Of a stretch of DNA of 24,516 nt, positions 7,224-15,184 are shown one piece after another. The notes beneath the pieces were generated by a model. It ran no database searches. It saw only the letters and a list, made by a program, of their open reading frames with translations, and was not told the DNA's origin. Position 1 is the first letter of the stretch. Each line of letters begins with the position of its first letter. The position numbers and the translations under genes were made by a program. Location: NCBI GenBank assembly GCA_020633125.1, contig JACKEH010000063.1, positions 1-24,516 on the forward strand, read 5' to 3'. This stretch comes from Sandaracinus sp. (GTDB lineage Bacteria > Myxococcota_A > Polyangia > Polyangiales > Houyiibacteriaceae).

Positions 7224-7652
7224 ATGCGGTTCCCGCTCGTCCTCGCACTCTTCGTCTGGGCTTTCGGCTGCAACAAGAACGCTCCCGCGCCGTCGGGACC
7301 GAGCGCGCCGACCGGCGACGTTCGTGTCGCGCCTGGGTTCGGGGAGGTTGCACGAAGCGGTCAGGCTGGTGGTGGCGTGTCCGACGGTCGTTGTGCTGGT
7401 CACTTCCCGAGCGCGCCGCAGCACCGGCTCACGCTCGAGCAGAATCAACTCGAGCTTCGGGTCGAGGTGGATGCACCAGGGACCGCCCTCTGGATCTCGA
7501 GTGGGCACAACCACTTCTGCAACGAACCCGGCGACGCGAACGTACACGTGGGGCGTGGCGCCTGGAGCGCGGGCGAGTACGAGATTCGCGTGGGCACTTC
7601 GCGGGCAGGGTCGTCGATGCCGTACACGCTCCGTGTCGTCGAAGCGCGCTGA
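7224..7652 (+). CDS. Small lipoprotein, possible beta-sandwich domain
   Basis: This encodes 142 aa. MRFPLVLALFVWAFGC gives a signal peptide with lipobox-like AFGC at Cys16. The mature part starts with a Pro/Ala/Ser linker. The C-terminal 90 residues (HRLTLEQNQLELRVEVDAP ... SAGEYEIRVGTSRAG) alternate like beta strands and loosely resemble the bacterial pre-peptidase C-terminal type of domain seen in secreted proteins; that is an impression rather than a family match. The internal SGHNHFCNEPGDANVH segment is His/Cys-containing. The start is chosen by signal peptide; the gene appears leaderless. The frame is open upstream to 6912, but that extension lies antisense to the degraded lipoprotein and carries no signal. 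Confidence 0.75.
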   Translation: MRFPLVLALFVWAFGCNKNAPAPSGPSAPTGDVRVAPGFGEVARSGQAGGGVSDGRCAGHFPSAPQHRLTLEQNQLELRVEVDAPGTALWISSGHNHFCNEPGDANVHVGRGAWSAGEYEIRVGTSRAGSSMPYTLRVVEAR

Positions 7653-7658
7653 CCTGAG

Positions 7659-7905
7659 TCACTCGAAGGCGCTCGTCCCAGGCTGGCCACGCAAGCCTCG
7701 ACGTCCTCGCTCGTCACCGCATGCAACGCGGAGCCGGAGCGCTGGCAGGTCGACGCGTTTGCCCGAGGTCGTCGAAAGGGTTGGGGCCGAAGGTGCCCAT
7801 GATGCCTCTGTCGCAGGGAGTTGCGACCCCCCAGCGCTCCCAGCGCTCACTCGCACATGGCGTCCAGGCAGCAGCCGTCCTCGACGGAGGCGTCGGAGCC
7901 CATGC
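7659..7905 (-). pseudogene. Frameshifted remnant of a cysteine-rich protein
   Basis: Three minus-strand frames read coherently one after another. The first is MGSDASVEDGCCLDAMCE, ending at a TGA near 7849. The second, overlapping it, is SERWERWGVATPCDRGIMGT continuing to FGPNPFDDLGQT. The third, from about 7750, is TCQRSGSALHAVTSEDVEAC and continues VASLG. In each piece nearly all codons end in G or C, as in real genes here, while none is a complete gene. A further shift would reach the stop at 7659. No N-terminal signal is recoverable, because the upstream part abuts the promoter region of the Spy-like gene. I infer a decayed Cys-rich secreted protein; consensus indels are the alternative. 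Confidence 0.4.
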
Positions 7906-8012
7906 GAGGTTTTTCGTGCGCCGGGTCGATTTTCTTTCGAAGCTTCAGAGGTGCTTCAGAGTCCAGGCGTCTTCTGGGGGCCACTCACGATTCGTGGCGA
8001 AGGAAGAGAACG

Positions 8013-8681
8013 ATGACGAAGAACGTGCTCCTCAAGGTCGCCCTCGCTGCCGCTCTTGCCGCGCCGGTCGTGTACGGGCTTTCGTCCTCCGGCCCCGAGG
8101 CTCCCCCGGAGATGGGCCAGGGCCCGCGTGCCGAAGGGCCGCGGGGCGAGCGTGGGCCGCGTCGCTTCCGCCAGGGCGCGCCCGAGGCGGGTGCCCCGGA
8201 GGGACGTCGCGAACGTCCGGCGTTCGCGGCCGAGGAAGGTCGGGAAGCGCGGGGGCCGCGTGAAGGTCGGGGCCCTCGTGAGGGGCGTGGCGTCCGTGGC
8301 GAGCGTGGGCCGCGCGGGGAGCGGGGCGAGCATCGCGGCGAAGGCCGTCGCGAGCGCGCCGGGCGCTTCGCCGAGCACCTGAAGGACGAGCTCTCGCTCA
8401 CCGCCGAGCAGGCCGAGCAGGTGCAGGCCGTCTTCGCGCAGTTCCGCGGTCAGCGCGGGCAGCTTCGCGAGCTCTCCCCCGAGGACCGTCAGGCGGCGCG
8501 TGAGACCCGTCGGGCGCAGATCGACGCGCAGCTCGCGGAGATCCTCACGCCCGACCAGCAGACCCGTATGGCGGAGCTTCGGGCGGAGCGGCAGGCACGC
8601 TTCGAAGCGAACGGTCGCCGGGGACGCGGTCGTGGCGAGGACACGCGCTACGTGAACGGCGTCGACACCCGCGGGATCTGA
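8013..8681 (+). CDS. Spy/CpxP-like periplasmic protein with collagen-like segment
   Basis: This encodes 222 aa. AGGAAGAG about 5 nt upstream fixes the ATG at 8013. Residues 1-24 form a signal peptide (VALAAALAAPVVYG). Residues 37-115 are a low-complexity Gly/Arg/Glu/Pro segment with collagen-like triplets such as GPRGERGPRR and RGERGPRGERGEH. Residues 118-200 are a charged helical domain with two LTxxQ-type motifs, LSLTAEQ (127-133) and ILTPDQQ (177-183), the hallmark of the Spy/CpxP family of periplasmic chaperones and envelope-stress regulators. The tail is again Arg/Gly-rich. Chaperone or metal/stress function is inferred from the motif only. The gene ends at a strong bidirectional terminator. 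Confidence 0.78.
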   Translation: MTKNVLLKVALAAALAAPVVYGLSSSGPEAPPEMGQGPRAEGPRGERGPRRFRQGAPEAGAPEGRRERPAFAAEEGREARGPREGRGPREGRGVRGERGPRGERGEHRGEGRRERAGRFAEHLKDELSLTAEQAEQVQAVFAQFRGQRGQLRELSPEDRQAARETRRAQIDAQLAEILTPDQQTRMAELRAERQARFEANGRRGRGRGEDTRYVNGVDTRGI

Positions 8682-8698
8682 GCGCTGAAAGAACGAAG

Positions 8699-8729
8699 CG
8701 AGGCCGCGCCCTTCGGGGTCGCGGCCTCG
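8699..8729. terminator. Bidirectional terminator between convergent genes
   Basis: The 10-bp arms CGAGGCCGCG (8699-8708) and CGCGGCCTCG (8720-8729) are perfectly paired, and the loop contains CCC-TTC-GGG that can extend the stem. The hairpin lies between the Spy-like gene (ends 8681) and the convergent MopE-RCC1 gene (ends 8745) and is followed by TT on the plus strand. Confidence 0.75.
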
Positions 8730-8744
8730 TTCCGTCGTGCCGGC

Positions 8745-11700
8745 TCAGGGGAGCGCGGCGGTCACCGGCACACGCGGGGAGGTGGTGTAGTCGGCGTTGC
8801 CGAGCCCGGAGCGGAGGCCCCAACACACGACCTCGTTCGTCGCGAGGCGTGCGCAGACGGAGTCGGCCACGCTGACCTCGACGGCGTTGGACACGCCGTC
8901 GACGACCCCGGGGCTCGTGAGGTCGGTGTAGGTGCCGGTGCCGAGCCGGCCCCCCGCGCCACGTCCCCAACAACGCAGCCCGCCGGTCGCGAGCGCCGCG
9001 CACGAGACGCTCGAGTGCGTGGCGACCGAGACCGCGTTCGTGATCGAGGTCGCCACCGGCGCCGAGCGCTGTGTGGTCGTTCCGTCGCCCACCTCGCCGT
9101 AGAAGTTGAGACCCCAACAATGCACCTGACCGCCGCTGCGGCTGCAGGTGTGAAGATCGGCCGTCGCGAGCTCGGTCACGCCGGTGAGCCCGGTCGCGTC
9201 GACCGGCGTCGACGAGTCGCTCGTGGTGCCGTCGCCGAAGACGCTGCCGAGGTTGCTCCCCCAACACGCGACGCGGCCTCCGTCGTAGACCGCGCAGGTG
9301 CGGCCTCGGAGGAACGCGGGGGACGTGGCCACGGCGAGGCTCGTGATCGAAGGCAAGGTGAAGGCGGCCGCGACGCCCGCGGGTGCGTCGGTGGTGGTGC
9401 CGTCGCCGAGCTCGCCCGCGTCGTTGTTGCCGAGGCAGCGCAACCCACCCGCGGTGACCCAGCAATGATGCCGCGCCGACGGGCCATGCGCGGGCGCGGC
9501 CGTGCTGCTCACGGTCGCGATCGGCGTGTTCGAGGGCGCGGCGCCCGCGAGCAAGTCGCGACCCCAACAACGCAGCTCGGTGCCGACGCGAGCGCAGGTC
9601 GCTGGTGCGTAGCCGCCGAGCGAGGTCGCGCCCGCGGCACCCGACACCACGACGGGGGTCGCCGACGCCGATGCGCTTCCGTCCCCGAGCGGGGCGTCGC
9701 CCCAGCATCGAACCTCGCCCCCCGTGCGAACCACACATTGGCGTCCGCCGCTTCCCGCGCGAAGGGTTTGGACGTTCGTCAGTCCGGTCACCGGCACCGG
9801 GAACGGCACGGAGACCGAGTCGCTGCCGTCGCCGAGCTCGCCGTGGTCGTGGGTGCCCCAACACACGACGTCGCCCGTCGCGCGGCGCGCGCAGGTGTGT
9901 TGGTGGCTCGCGACGACGAAGACGGCGTCCGTGAGGCCGCTGACCGCGACCGGTGTGGCGTGGTCGTCGAGGGTGCCATCGCCGAGCTGCGCGCGGTCGT
10001 TGCGACCCCAACAACGCACGCTGCCTCCGGCGAGCAGAGCGCACGAATGCTCGGTGCCGAGCGCGAGCTGGACCGCGTCGGTGATCGACGCGACCGCGAC
10101 CGGGCTCGACGATCCGATGTCGCCACCGTCGCCGAGCTGGCCGGAGGCGTTGGCGCCGAAGCAGACCACGCTGCCGCCCTCGCGGATCGCGCAGGTGTGT
10201 GCGCCGCCCGCCGCGACCTCACGCGCGTCCACGAGCCCGGCCACCGCAGAGGGCGCCGAGCCGGCGTGACCGAGACGGCCGTCGGCAGCGTTGCCCCAAC
10301 AGATCACGCGCCCGTCGCGGGCCAAGGCGCACAGATGGTTGGTGCCCGCGACCAGCTGTGAGAAGCCGTCGGTCAGGCCGAGGTCGAGCTCGACCGGCGT
10401 GCTCCCCGGGCTGCCGGAGAAGATCTCGCCGGAGTCCCCGCTTCCGACGCAGAGCAGGCGCTCGTCGGTGGTTCGGGCGCAGGTCGCGTGGATCGTCGCC
10501 GCCACCTCGATCGCGTTCGGGATCGCGAGCCCGCTCGGGGTACGCGGCGACCCGTCGCCGAAGGGCTCGCGGGCGCCCCAGCAGACCAGGTCGCCGTCGG
10601 CCTCGAGGAGGCACGTGCTGCGAGGTCCGGCGAAGACGCCCGCGGCCGACGCGATCACGGTCGGTCGTGGCGAGCGCTCGTCCGTGAGGGTGCCGGGCGA
10701 GATGCCGAGACGGCCCTCTTGGTTGCTGCCCCAACCGACGAGCTGGCCGCCGCGCACCGCGAACGACCCGCCGTCGGCCTCAAACCCTCCGACCGCCAGC
10801 GTCGCGTCCAACGCGCAGGAGGATCCGTCGCAGCTCGCGTGAGGGCCGCACCAGCGGGTGGCGTCGGCGTCGCTCGCGTCGGGCGTCGTGTCGCAGTCTT
10901 GGTCGCCGCCGCCGCAGGCTTCGCGGGCGCCGGGGAAGACGTCGTCGCGGGAGTCGTCGCAGTCGGTCCTCGGGAGGGGGCCGCCAGTGCAGCTCGCGGC
11001 GAGCGCGGCGAAGCCGTCTTCGTCGGCGTCTTCGCTCGCGCGCACCCCACCGCCGCTGGCGCAGACGTTGTCGAGGCGGTCGCAGAGCTCCGGGGCGCCG
11101 GGGTGGATCGCCGCGTTCGTGTCGACGCAATCGTCCTTCGGGAAGCCGCCGGTGCAGCTCGCGCTCGCCGGCGCGTGTCCGTCGTCGTCGACGTCCTCGC
11201 TGGCGCGGACGCCGCCGCCGCTGGCGCAGACGTTGTCGAGGCGGTCGCAGCGTTCGGTCGCCTCGGGGTGGATGGTCGGATCCGTGTCGACGCAATCGTC
11301 TTTGGGGTAGCCGCCCGTGCAGCTCGCACCTGGCGCGGCGTGCAGGTCGCCGTCCTCGTCTTCGCTGGTGCGGACGCCGCCGCCGCTGGCGCAGACGTCG
11401 TCGCGTCGGTTGCACAGCTCGGTCGCGCCGGGGTGGACCGACGCCGCGGTGTCGTCGCAATCGTCCTTCGGATACGAGCCGAAACCCACGTCACCAACCT
11501 CGCAGCTCGCGCCCGTGGCGGTGTGGCCGTCGAGGTCGGCGTCCTCGGCCGGATCGGCGGCGCCCGGAGTTGCGGGAAGGTTGCAGCTGGTGTCCCGGCC
11601 GTCGCAGGGATCGGGCGCGCTCGGGTAGTAGGCGGCGCTCGTGTCGTTGCAATCGCCGGCCACGGCGACGTAGCCGGTCGGCGGCTCGCATTGCGCGAGG

Positions 11701-12551
11701 TCGACGAAATCGCCGAGCGCGCCGTACGTGTCCTCGTCGGCGTCGCGGTAGTAGCGAACCATGCCGGCCTCGTCGACGTCGCCGTCGCAATCGTCGTCGA
11801 CCTCGTTCGCGCAACGCTCGGCCGCGACCGGGTTCACGGTGCGGGCCGTGTCGTCGCAATCGGTGGCATCCTCGACGAAGCCGCTCGGCGGCGTGCACTC
11901 GCGGCGCGCCTCGGCGTCCTCGTCGCCGTAGCCGTCTCCGTCGGTGTCGGGGAAGAAGCTGCGCAGCACGCCCTCGTCGGTGCTTCCGTCGCAGTCGTTG
12001 TCGAAGCCGTCGCAGGCTTCGGTGGCGCCTTGGTGGACGTTCGGTCGCGCGTCGTCGCAGTCGTCGCCGCAGGTCGACGCGCCGTCGACCACGTTGCAGC
12101 AGAGCGCGCTGACGAAGCCGTCTTCGTCCGCGTCGACGTCGCCGAGGGTGGTCGGGTCGCAGTCTTCGTCGCGGTTTTGCGAATCGCAGACCTCCAGGTT
12201 GCCGGGGTAGCGGTCCGGATCGTCGTCGTCGCAATCGTCGCCGCCGCACGCGACCGCGATGGCGCCGTCGCCGTCCGCGTCGGTGCGGCAGGTCTCGCAC
12301 TCGCTCGCCGCTTCGTCGCAGCTCTCCGACTCGGCGCACGGCGGCGGGCCGGCGACGCAGCCGCGGGCGTCGGCGCGGGATGCGCTCGGATCGCAGGACT
12401 CGGCGCCGTTGCAGAAGAGCCCGTCGTCGCACTCACTGGCGCGAGTGCAAACGAGGCTTCCGTCGGCGGACCCGGCGTCGTCGCTCGGAGGCGCGTCGTC
12501 GCCTCCACACGCCACCAAGATCACGAGCGCCAGAATTCCGAGTCGCGTCAA
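8745..12551 (-). CDS. Lipoprotein with MopE-like metal-binding repeats fused to RCC1-type repeats
   Basis: This encodes 1268 aa. The start is TTG at 12551, preceded by AGGGAGG. It gives a compact signal peptide with lipobox LVAC at Cys15. The open frame extends to 12863, but that stretch is Arg-rich without signal. Residues 30-90 are Cys-rich (SECDDGLFCNGAESCDPS). Residues about 90-560 carry MopE-like units of the type CDD..P..G..E.CD..DNDCDG..DEG, predicted to bind metal through Asp/Cys. Three central units repeat with a 55-residue period and read DxVCASGGGVR. Residues about 600-1265 hold 14 motifs of the CWG-N-GxLGDG type, characteristic of RCC1/alpha-tubulin-suppressor-like beta-propellers, which would form one or two seven-bladed propellers. 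The protein is probably surface exposed. The fusion is unusual; binding partners are unknown. Confidence 0.9.
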   Translation of the reverse strand: MTRLGILALVILVACGGDDAPPSDDAGSADGSLVCTRASECDDGLFCNGAESCDPSASRADARGCVAGPPPCAESESCDEAASECETCRTDADGDGAIAVACGGDDCDDDDPDRYPGNLEVCDSQNRDEDCDPTTLGDVDADEDGFVSALCCNVVDGASTCGDDCDDARPNVHQGATEACDGFDNDCDGSTDEGVLRSFFPDTDGDGYGDEDAEARRECTPPSGFVEDATDCDDTARTVNPVAAERCANEVDDDCDGDVDEAGMVRYYRDADEDTYGALGDFVDLAQCEPPTGYVAVAGDCNDTSAAYYPSAPDPCDGRDTSCNLPATPGAADPAEDADLDGHTATGASCEVGDVGFGSYPKDDCDDTAASVHPGATELCNRRDDVCASGGGVRTSEDEDGDLHAAPGASCTGGYPKDDCVDTDPTIHPEATERCDRLDNVCASGGGVRASEDVDDDGHAPASASCTGGFPKDDCVDTNAAIHPGAPELCDRLDNVCASGGGVRASEDADEDGFAALAASCTGGPLPRTDCDDSRDDVFPGAREACGGGDQDCDTTPDASDADATRWCGPHASCDGSSCALDATLAVGGFEADGGSFAVRGGQLVGWGSNQEGRLGISPGTLTDERSPRPTVIASAAGVFAGPRSTCLLEADGDLVCWGAREPFGDGSPRTPSGLAIPNAIEVAATIHATCARTTDERLLCVGSGDSGEIFSGSPGSTPVELDLGLTDGFSQLVAGTNHLCALARDGRVICWGNAADGRLGHAGSAPSAVAGLVDAREVAAGGAHTCAIREGGSVVCFGANASGQLGDGGDIGSSSPVAVASITDAVQLALGTEHSCALLAGGSVRCWGRNDRAQLGDGTLDDHATPVAVSGLTDAVFVVASHQHTCARRATGDVVCWGTHDHGELGDGSDSVSVPFPVPVTGLTNVQTLRAGSGGRQCVVRTGGEVRCWGDAPLGDGSASASATPVVVSGAAGATSLGGYAPATCARVGTELRCWGRDLLAGAAPSNTPIATVSSTAAPAHGPSARHHCWVTAGGLRCLGNNDAGELGDGTTTDAPAGVAAAFTLPSITSLAVATSPAFLRGRTCAVYDGGRVACWGSNLGSVFGDGTTSDSSTPVDATGLTGVTELATADLHTCSRSGGQVHCWGLNFYGEVGDGTTTQRSAPVATSITNAVSVATHSSVSCAALATGGLRCWGRGAGGRLGTGTYTDLTSPGVVDGVSNAVEVSVADSVCARLATNEVVCWGLRSGLGNADYTTSPRVPVTAALP
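10977..11465 (-). repeat. Three-copy 165-bp internal repeat in the MopE-RCC1 gene
   Basis: The sequence CTGGCGCAGACG occurs at 11056, 11221 and 11386, an exact 165-bp (55-codon) period. The flanking bases are largely conserved, so the middle of the MopE array grew by in-frame duplication. Confidence 0.85.
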
Positions 12552-12570
12552 AGGAACCTCCCTGGCGCGG

Positions 12571-12576
12571 AGAGTA
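12571..12576 (-). promoter_or_regulatory. -10-like element of the MopE-RCC1 gene
   Basis: TACTCT on the minus strand begins 25 nt before the TTG start and leaves room for the AGGGAGG ribosome-binding site. No convincing -35 is seen. Confidence 0.35.
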
Positions 12577-12771
12577 GAGGAACCGAGCCGATGCCTGGGG
12601 CCTTCGAAGCGATTCCCCCGCGGAATCACCTCGGCGCGGGGTAAATCCTTACGCCGAGCCACGCGGGGTCGCCTGCTCGAAGCGCGTGGGCGATGGCTTC
12701 GAGTACGAAGACGAGAACTCCGGTTTGAAGGGAGCCTCGAGCGCGGGGTTTCTCGCGATTCTTCGGGCGAG

Positions 12772-13545
12772 TCAGGCGCGGAGGGTCGTGTGGGCACGCG
12801 GGAGCGCCGCGAGGGTCGCGTCCCACAAGGCGCGACGTGCTTCGAGCGCGGACTTCGCTGCACGCAACGCGGAGAGCTCGACGGAGTCGCTCACGTAGAG
12901 CTCGTGAAGCAGACGCTGGGCCGCCGGGCCGTGGGCGTCGCCGTCGACCTCGACGTGACGGTGCAGGTAGCCGAGCAGCGCGTCGCATCGCGTGCCGCTT
13001 CGCTCCAGCTCTTCGGCGAGCGGCAGGAACATCTGCGGGATCACGCTCTCGCGGCCGTGAAAGAAGACGGCAGCGCGGGTGGCGAGCGGCGCGTCGAGCA
13101 GGCCGAAGGTGTGGCGTGAGAAGGTGATCGAGGCGGCCGGCAGCGCGGACTCGCTCAGCGCTCGCATCGGGGGCACGCCCGCGGCGAACGCGGCGACCAC
13201 CTCGCGAATCGGCTCCGTGCGTGCACCGACCTCGCGCATCGCGTCGAGGTACCACTCGAAGTGCGAGACGAAGACGCCGGGCGCGCGCTCGTCGGTCTCT
13301 TCGCCCAGCACGATCTCCTGAATCAAACGCGCGAGCGCGGGATGCGGCGTCGGCACCCAAGGCACCTGCACGCAGGTCAGCTCGCGCTGCAGGCTCTTGA
13401 GCAGCGACATGAAGTCGAGCACGCAGACGACGTGGTGCTCCATGAAACAGGCGAGCGACTCGCGCGTGCGGACGGCGCCGTAGAGCGGGTGGTGGCCGAG
13501 CGCGGCTTCGAGCGCGACGACCTCGGAGCGCAGGGACTCGAGCAT
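12772..13545 (-). CDS. DUF3050 family protein (heme-oxygenase-like fold)
   Basis: This encodes 257 aa and shows the pattern of the DUF3050 family throughout. It begins LESLRSEVVALEAALGHHPLY, followed by FMEHHVVCVLDFMSLLKSLQ, then VPWVPTPHPALARLIQEIVLG, EETDERAPGVFVSHFEWYL, and FFHGRESVIPQMFLPLAEEL. The family is all-helical and is placed in the heme-oxygenase-like superfamily, whose members include metal-dependent oxidases. The conserved acidic and His residues (EETDE, SHFEWYL, FFHGRE) could be ligands, but no reaction is established. The ATG at 13545 matches the usual family start; the frame is open further upstream to 14595 but that part is antisense to plus-strand genes. No Shine-Dalgarno is seen. 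It lies upstream of the MopE-RCC1 gene on the same strand with a 220-bp gap. Confidence 0.85.
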   Translation of the reverse strand: MLESLRSEVVALEAALGHHPLYGAVRTRESLACFMEHHVVCVLDFMSLLKSLQRELTCVQVPWVPTPHPALARLIQEIVLGEETDERAPGVFVSHFEWYLDAMREVGARTEPIREVVAAFAAGVPPMRALSESALPAASITFSRHTFGLLDAPLATRAAVFFHGRESVIPQMFLPLAEELERSGTRCDALLGYLHRHVEVDGDAHGPAAQRLLHELYVSDSVELSALRAAKSALEARRALWDATLAALPRAHTTLRA

Positions 13546-13698
13546 CGGAGGCCGAGGTGTGGGGCTGGATTCGGTGTGGGTCGAGCGCTCGGTGCCCCCG
13601 GTGGAGCGGCGAACCTGATGGCGCGGATCGTCGGACGCTTCACCTCGGCGGAATCGTTCGGAATCCTGGACGCGAATCGTCCCCGCGGTGGGGCCCTC

Positions 13699-13704
13699 TA
13701 GACT
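13699..13704 (+). promoter_or_regulatory. -10-like element of the DUF1877 gene
   Basis: TAGACT begins 30 nt upstream of the ATG at 13729, in the divergent gap between this gene and the DUF3050 gene. A GGGAGG ribosome-binding site lies between it and the start. Confidence 0.4.
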
Positions 13705-13728
13705 GAGCGCACACGAGGGAGGTGCGCG

Positions 13729-14151
13729 ATGTCGATGTGGCTCGAGCTGGTGAAGGTCGAGGAGTCCGTGGCTCAGGCGCTGCGAAAGGACCCGTCGGTC
13801 GGGGAGGTGCTCTTCTTCGGAAAGGGCGAAACCCCGCCCTCGCTCGACCCCGAGCGCGACGCGGTCGGTCTCGACTACCGCACCTACTCGGCGCTGGTCG
13901 ACGGGCTCGAGGAGGCGGGGGAAGACTGCACGTGGACCCGCCGCGTGCTCGGGGACGACTACGGCGAGGCCGTCGAGTTCGAGCTCACCTACGGCAACGC
14001 GTGGGTGTTCACGCCGGACGAGGTGCGGGCGATCGCGGCGGGTCTCGCGAGCGAGGCGTGGGATCCCGAGGAGGACTACGAAGAGAACCTCGCGCGCTTC
14101 TTCGCGCGTGCGGCGGAGGAGGGGAAGGCCGTGGTCGGGGGCGTGAACTGA
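13729..14151 (+). CDS. DUF1877 (YfbM-like) family protein
   Basis: This is a 140-aa cytoplasmic protein with no signal. GGGAGG upstream of the ATG supports the start at 13729. The fold signature resembles DUF1877: a short N-terminal MSMWLELVKVEE strand, a helix VAQALRKDP, the central RVLGDDYGEAVEF, then YGNAWVFTPDEVRAIAAGL, and a C-terminal helix NLARFFARAAEEGKAVV. Members of this family have no established biochemical role and are often scattered singly or near toxin-immunity loci; no toxin is visible next to this one. Family assignment is from pattern recall. The gene is followed by the 14240 lipoprotein on the same strand after 88 bp. Confidence 0.72.
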   Translation: MSMWLELVKVEESVAQALRKDPSVGEVLFFGKGETPPSLDPERDAVGLDYRTYSALVDGLEEAGEDCTWTRRVLGDDYGEAVEFELTYGNAWVFTPDEVRAIAAGLASEAWDPEEDYEENLARFFARAAEEGKAVVGGVN

Positions 14152-14239
14152 CGCGCCGTCTCGCGGCGAGACGCGCTTTCGAACACCCCCCGCTGGCGGA
14201 CGCGACGTCGTTGCCCGAGGATGCGCGGGAGGGGTGCAC

Positions 14240-14875
14240 ATGAAACGAGCGAGTGGTGTGCTGGTGTTCTTGCTGGCGTGCGGTGGGGGTACCGCGAGCG
14301 AGCCGGAGACGACCGAGACGACCGGCGACGAAGAGGTCGCGCGGCCGGAGGTGCTCGAAGAAGCGCCGGTCGAAGAGGAGCTCGTCGAAGAAGAGGAGGC
14401 GCCCGGCGAGGTGCGGATCGCGCTGCGGGTCGGCAACGCACCCGCGACCGGGACGGTGCAGCTGCTCGACACGAGCGGCGCCGTCGCGGCGGAAGGCGCG
14501 AGCGGGGACGCGCTCACGGTGCCGAGCGGTTCGTACCGCGTGGTGGCCACGCTCGCGGACGGACAGCTCGCGGGTGCGATGCCGCGCCAAGACAACCTCT
14601 ACGTCGAGCCCGGCGCGAACGAGCGGACGCTCACCTGGGAGGTCACGCGGGTGACCTTCGTCGTGCGTCGGCGGGGTCAGCCCGTCGGGCGCTGGCGCAT
14701 CGTCGCGCAGCGTGAGGGGGGTCAGGAGCTGGTCTTCGAGCCGAGCGAAGAGCCGCGCGTGGTGATGCCGGGTCGCTACACCGCGGTGCTCACGTTCGGT
14801 GCGCAGCGCGTCGAGGTGAACGGGCTGATCTTCCAGGGCGGCGCGACGCAGACGGTGCCGATCGACGTGAACTGA
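14240..14875 (+). CDS. Lipoprotein with Glu-rich linker, unknown function
   Basis: This encodes 211 aa. The ATG at 14240 follows GGGAGGGG; a GTG at 14234 is an alternative that adds two residues. MKRASGVLVFLLAC is a textbook lipoprotein signal, with LLAC at Cys14. Residues of about 20-56 are strongly acidic (EEAPVEEELVEEEEAPGE). The rest is predicted beta-rich: VRIALRVGNAPATGTVQLLD, VPSGSYRVVATLADGQ and MPGRYTAVLTFGAQRVEVNG look like two or three immunoglobulin-like or carboxypeptidase-regulatory-like sandwich domains, with PSGSYRV and PGRYTAV being typical strand-turn signatures. It is probably anchored in the envelope. It ends inside a 13-bp hairpin that should terminate transcription. Confidence 0.78.
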   Translation: MKRASGVLVFLLACGGGTASEPETTETTGDEEVARPEVLEEAPVEEELVEEEEAPGEVRIALRVGNAPATGTVQLLDTSGAVAAEGASGDALTVPSGSYRVVATLADGQLAGAMPRQDNLYVEPGANERTLTWEVTRVTFVVRRRGQPVGRWRIVAQREGGQELVFEPSEEPRVVMPGRYTAVLTFGAQRVEVNGLIFQGGATQTVPIDVN

Positions 14876-14904
14876 TCGAACGCGTGGTGATCACGCGTTC
14901 GATC
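14874..14904 (+). terminator. Strong hairpin overlapping the stop codon
   Basis: GATCGAACGCGTG (14874-14886) and CACGCGTTCGATC (14892-14904) form a perfect 13-bp stem with a 5-nt loop. The stem starts in the TGA of the preceding lipoprotein. There is no T-run. Confidence 0.7.
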
Positions 14905-15184
14905 CATCCAACGTTGGCCTCTTGGCGACCATTGCGCCGGGCAAGCGCCCGAGATCGTTCGTGAACGAGGTGGCCTGAGCAGGTGGGCGAACACGCGCCA
15001 CGATGCGTGGTCGTCGTTTGCCCGTGGTTGCAAGTGCCTGATTCGACGAGGCTTTCGTCGTTCGTGGGCAAAGCTGTACCAGCAACTCTGGGCCTTGGGT
15101 GCGCACGTGAAATGCGATCTGCCGCAACGTCGCGACGCGTGTGGGCGAAGCCAGGCGTGGGCGGTCGATGATCCACTTCAAGTG
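14905..15184. other. Gap between convergent terminators, no supported gene
   Basis: These 280 bp have weaker third-position GC bias in every frame than the neighbouring genes. Both strands have open frames of about 100 codons without a start or ribosome-binding site that fits. I see nothing specific in the stretch. Confidence 0.55.

Noticed and set aside
10977..11465. Regularly spaced repeats considered as a CRISPR array
   Set aside because: The 165-bp period is a multiple of three and lies within an open frame encoding MopE units.
10488..12644. A 718-codon plus-strand open frame rich in Val/Ala/Gly
   Set aside because: It mirrors the MopE array on the minus strand; the composition is an antisense artefact.
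13546..14595. Upstream extension of the DUF3050 frame
   Set aside because: It is antisense to the DUF1877 and Glu-rich lipoprotein genes, and the family pattern begins at 13545.
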